From the NCBI GenBank assembly GCA_964509195.1, contig CAZDWJ010000006.1, forward strand, positions 95,156 through 159,155: a stretch of DNA of 64,000 nt, written 5' to 3'. Both the position numbers and the translations under genes were made by a program. Below, in pieces: positions 63,228 to 64,000 of the stretch (positions are counted from its first letter, which is position 1; each line of letters starts with the position of its first letter). Origin of the DNA: UBA4802 sp964509195. Lineage in GTDB: Bacteria; Spirochaetota; UBA4802; UB4802. The notes below the pieces were generated by a model, which ran no database searches, was not told where the DNA came from, and saw only the letters and a list, made by a program, of their open reading frames with translations.

Positions 63228-64000
63228 ATGAGGCAACGAATGCAAGGGATGGAACTACTCACCGACCTGTACGAATTGACCATGATGCAGGTTTACATGA
63301 AAACAGGCATATTGCATAACTATGCAATTTTTGATATGTTCTTCAGAAAAAATCCGTATAATTCAGGGTATGTTGTGTTTGCAGGCCTGGAGCAACTTAT
63401 TGACTATCTGCAAAACCTCTCGTTTTCCAAAGAAAGCATTGACTATCTGTATTCATTGAAAATATTTTCCGATGATTTTCTGGACTATTGCATATCCCTT
63501 CGCTTTACCGGCAGCATATATTCATTTCAGGAAGGCGATATCGTTTTCCCTGAGGAGCCAATAATACGGGTGGAAGCTCCGCTGGGTCAGGCTCAACTTA
63601 TTGAGACTGCCTTACTTAATTGCATAAATTTTCAGTCACTTATTGCTACAAAAGCAGCACGGGTGTGTTACGCTGCAAAAGGAAGGCAGGTAATTGAGTT
63701 TGGATTGCGTCGTGCACAGGGGCCTGATGGGGGCTTGAGTGCAAGCAGAGCTTCATTTATTGGAGGATGTATTGGCACGTCAAATGTGCTTGCTGGGAAA
63801 ATGTATGAGATACCGGTGAAAGGAACCCATGCACATAGCTTTGTAATGGCGTATGACAGTGAAATTGAGGCGTTTGAAAATTATACCAGGGTATTCCCTG
63901 ATAGCTCAATATTACTGGTTGATACCTATGACACGATGCATTCAGGTATTGTGAATGCGATAGCAGCTGCAAAAAAACTTGCAGAAAGTGGAAGTCGACT
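63228..64000 (+). CDS. pncB: Nicotinate phosphoribosyltransferase, 5' part (runs off window)
   Basis: About 257 codons present; the gene continues to the right. MELLTDLYELTMMQVYMKTG, then FGLRRAQGPDGGLSASRASF and GTHAHSFVMAYDS are the family signatures. Makes nicotinate mononucleotide in NAD salvage. Start could be ATG 63228, 63240 or 63249; no strong ribosome site was seen. Confidence 0.93.
   Translation, partial: MRQRMQGMELLTDLYELTMMQVYMKTGILHNYAIFDMFFRKNPYNSGYVVFAGLEQLIDYLQNLSFSKESIDYLYSLKIFSDDFLDYCISLRFTGSIYSFQEGDIVFPEEPIIRVEAPLGQAQLIETALLNCINFQSLIATKAARVCYAAKGRQVIEFGLRRAQGPDGGLSASRASFIGGCIGTSNVLAGKMYEIPVKGTHAHSFVMAYDSEIEAFENYTRVFPDSSILLVDTYDTMHSGIVNAIAAAKKLAESGSR

Noticed and set aside
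1..64000. CRISPR arrays, tRNA or rRNA genes
   Set aside because: No regularly spaced direct repeats of array type and no cloverleaf or rRNA-like conserved stretches were seen by eye on either strand.

Overview
The window looks like the chromosome of an AT-rich, diderm, largely anaerobic bacterium. Envelope genes include BamA, a Skp-like protein, a LolA-like carrier, ExbB/ExbD, SecD/SecF/YajC and several lipoproteins. Motility-linked genes (CheX, a DUF115/Maf-type protein, an HDOD regulator) suggest a flagellated organism. Spirochaetota is my best guess, an inference from gene content rather than a search. No rRNA, tRNA, CRISPR array or intact transposase was found.

Layout. 1-7.3 kb: end of an IclR regulator, pantothenate synthetase, a methyltransferase, an unknown protein and DNA polymerase III alpha. 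7.5-19.2 kb: Trm112-like protein, SurA-like chaperone, CheX, a TPR/proline-rich pair, an LPP20-like protein, DUF115 and HDOD proteins, then lolA-like/outer-membrane protein/comEC and hpt. 19.2-21.5 kb: a decayed accessory patch with a REP-like direct repeat, a truncated membrane-protein gene, an internally deleted tyrosine recombinase and a dead Phd/PIN toxin-antitoxin pair. 21.5-30.2 kb: DUF6544 protein, alpha/beta hydrolase, gapA, an orphan membrane gene pair, tpiA, secG, ferredoxin and metK, with several clear hairpin terminators. 30.3-42.2 kb: a one-direction catabolic island under a PadR regulator: epimerase, SDR, glycyl radical enzyme (frameshifted), GctA/GctB-type CoA-transferase, MmgE/PrpD, acyl-CoA dehydrogenase, SCP2 protein, tungsten aldehyde:ferredoxin oxidoreductase and a MoaD/ThiS protein. 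42.4-59.5 kb: penicillin-acylase family gene (frameshifted), epimerase, outer-membrane barrel with ExbB/ExbD, BamA/Skp, DUF1566, L,D-transpeptidase, YajC-SecD-SecF and riboflavin genes. 59.4-64 kb: Gfo/Idh/MocA oxidoreductase, glutamine synthetase with a small coupled upstream gene, a tail-anchored unknown protein, and the start of nicotinate phosphoribosyltransferase.

Two things stand out. First, the 10-mer GAGCTATCGC (or its complement GCGATAGCTC) occurs 12 times by my hand count, against roughly 0.1 expected by chance. It lies on both strands, in several codon frames and also between genes, so it behaves like a genome-wide iterated motif or uptake-type signal, not a protein motif. Second, the PadR-controlled island reads as a coherent anaerobic route (radical elimination to an aldehyde, oxidation to an acid, CoA activation, desaturation) for an unidentified substrate. 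Its first enzyme, however, carries a frameshift and an active-site substitution.

All counts and alignments were done by eye. Family assignments rest on recognised motifs, not on database searches.
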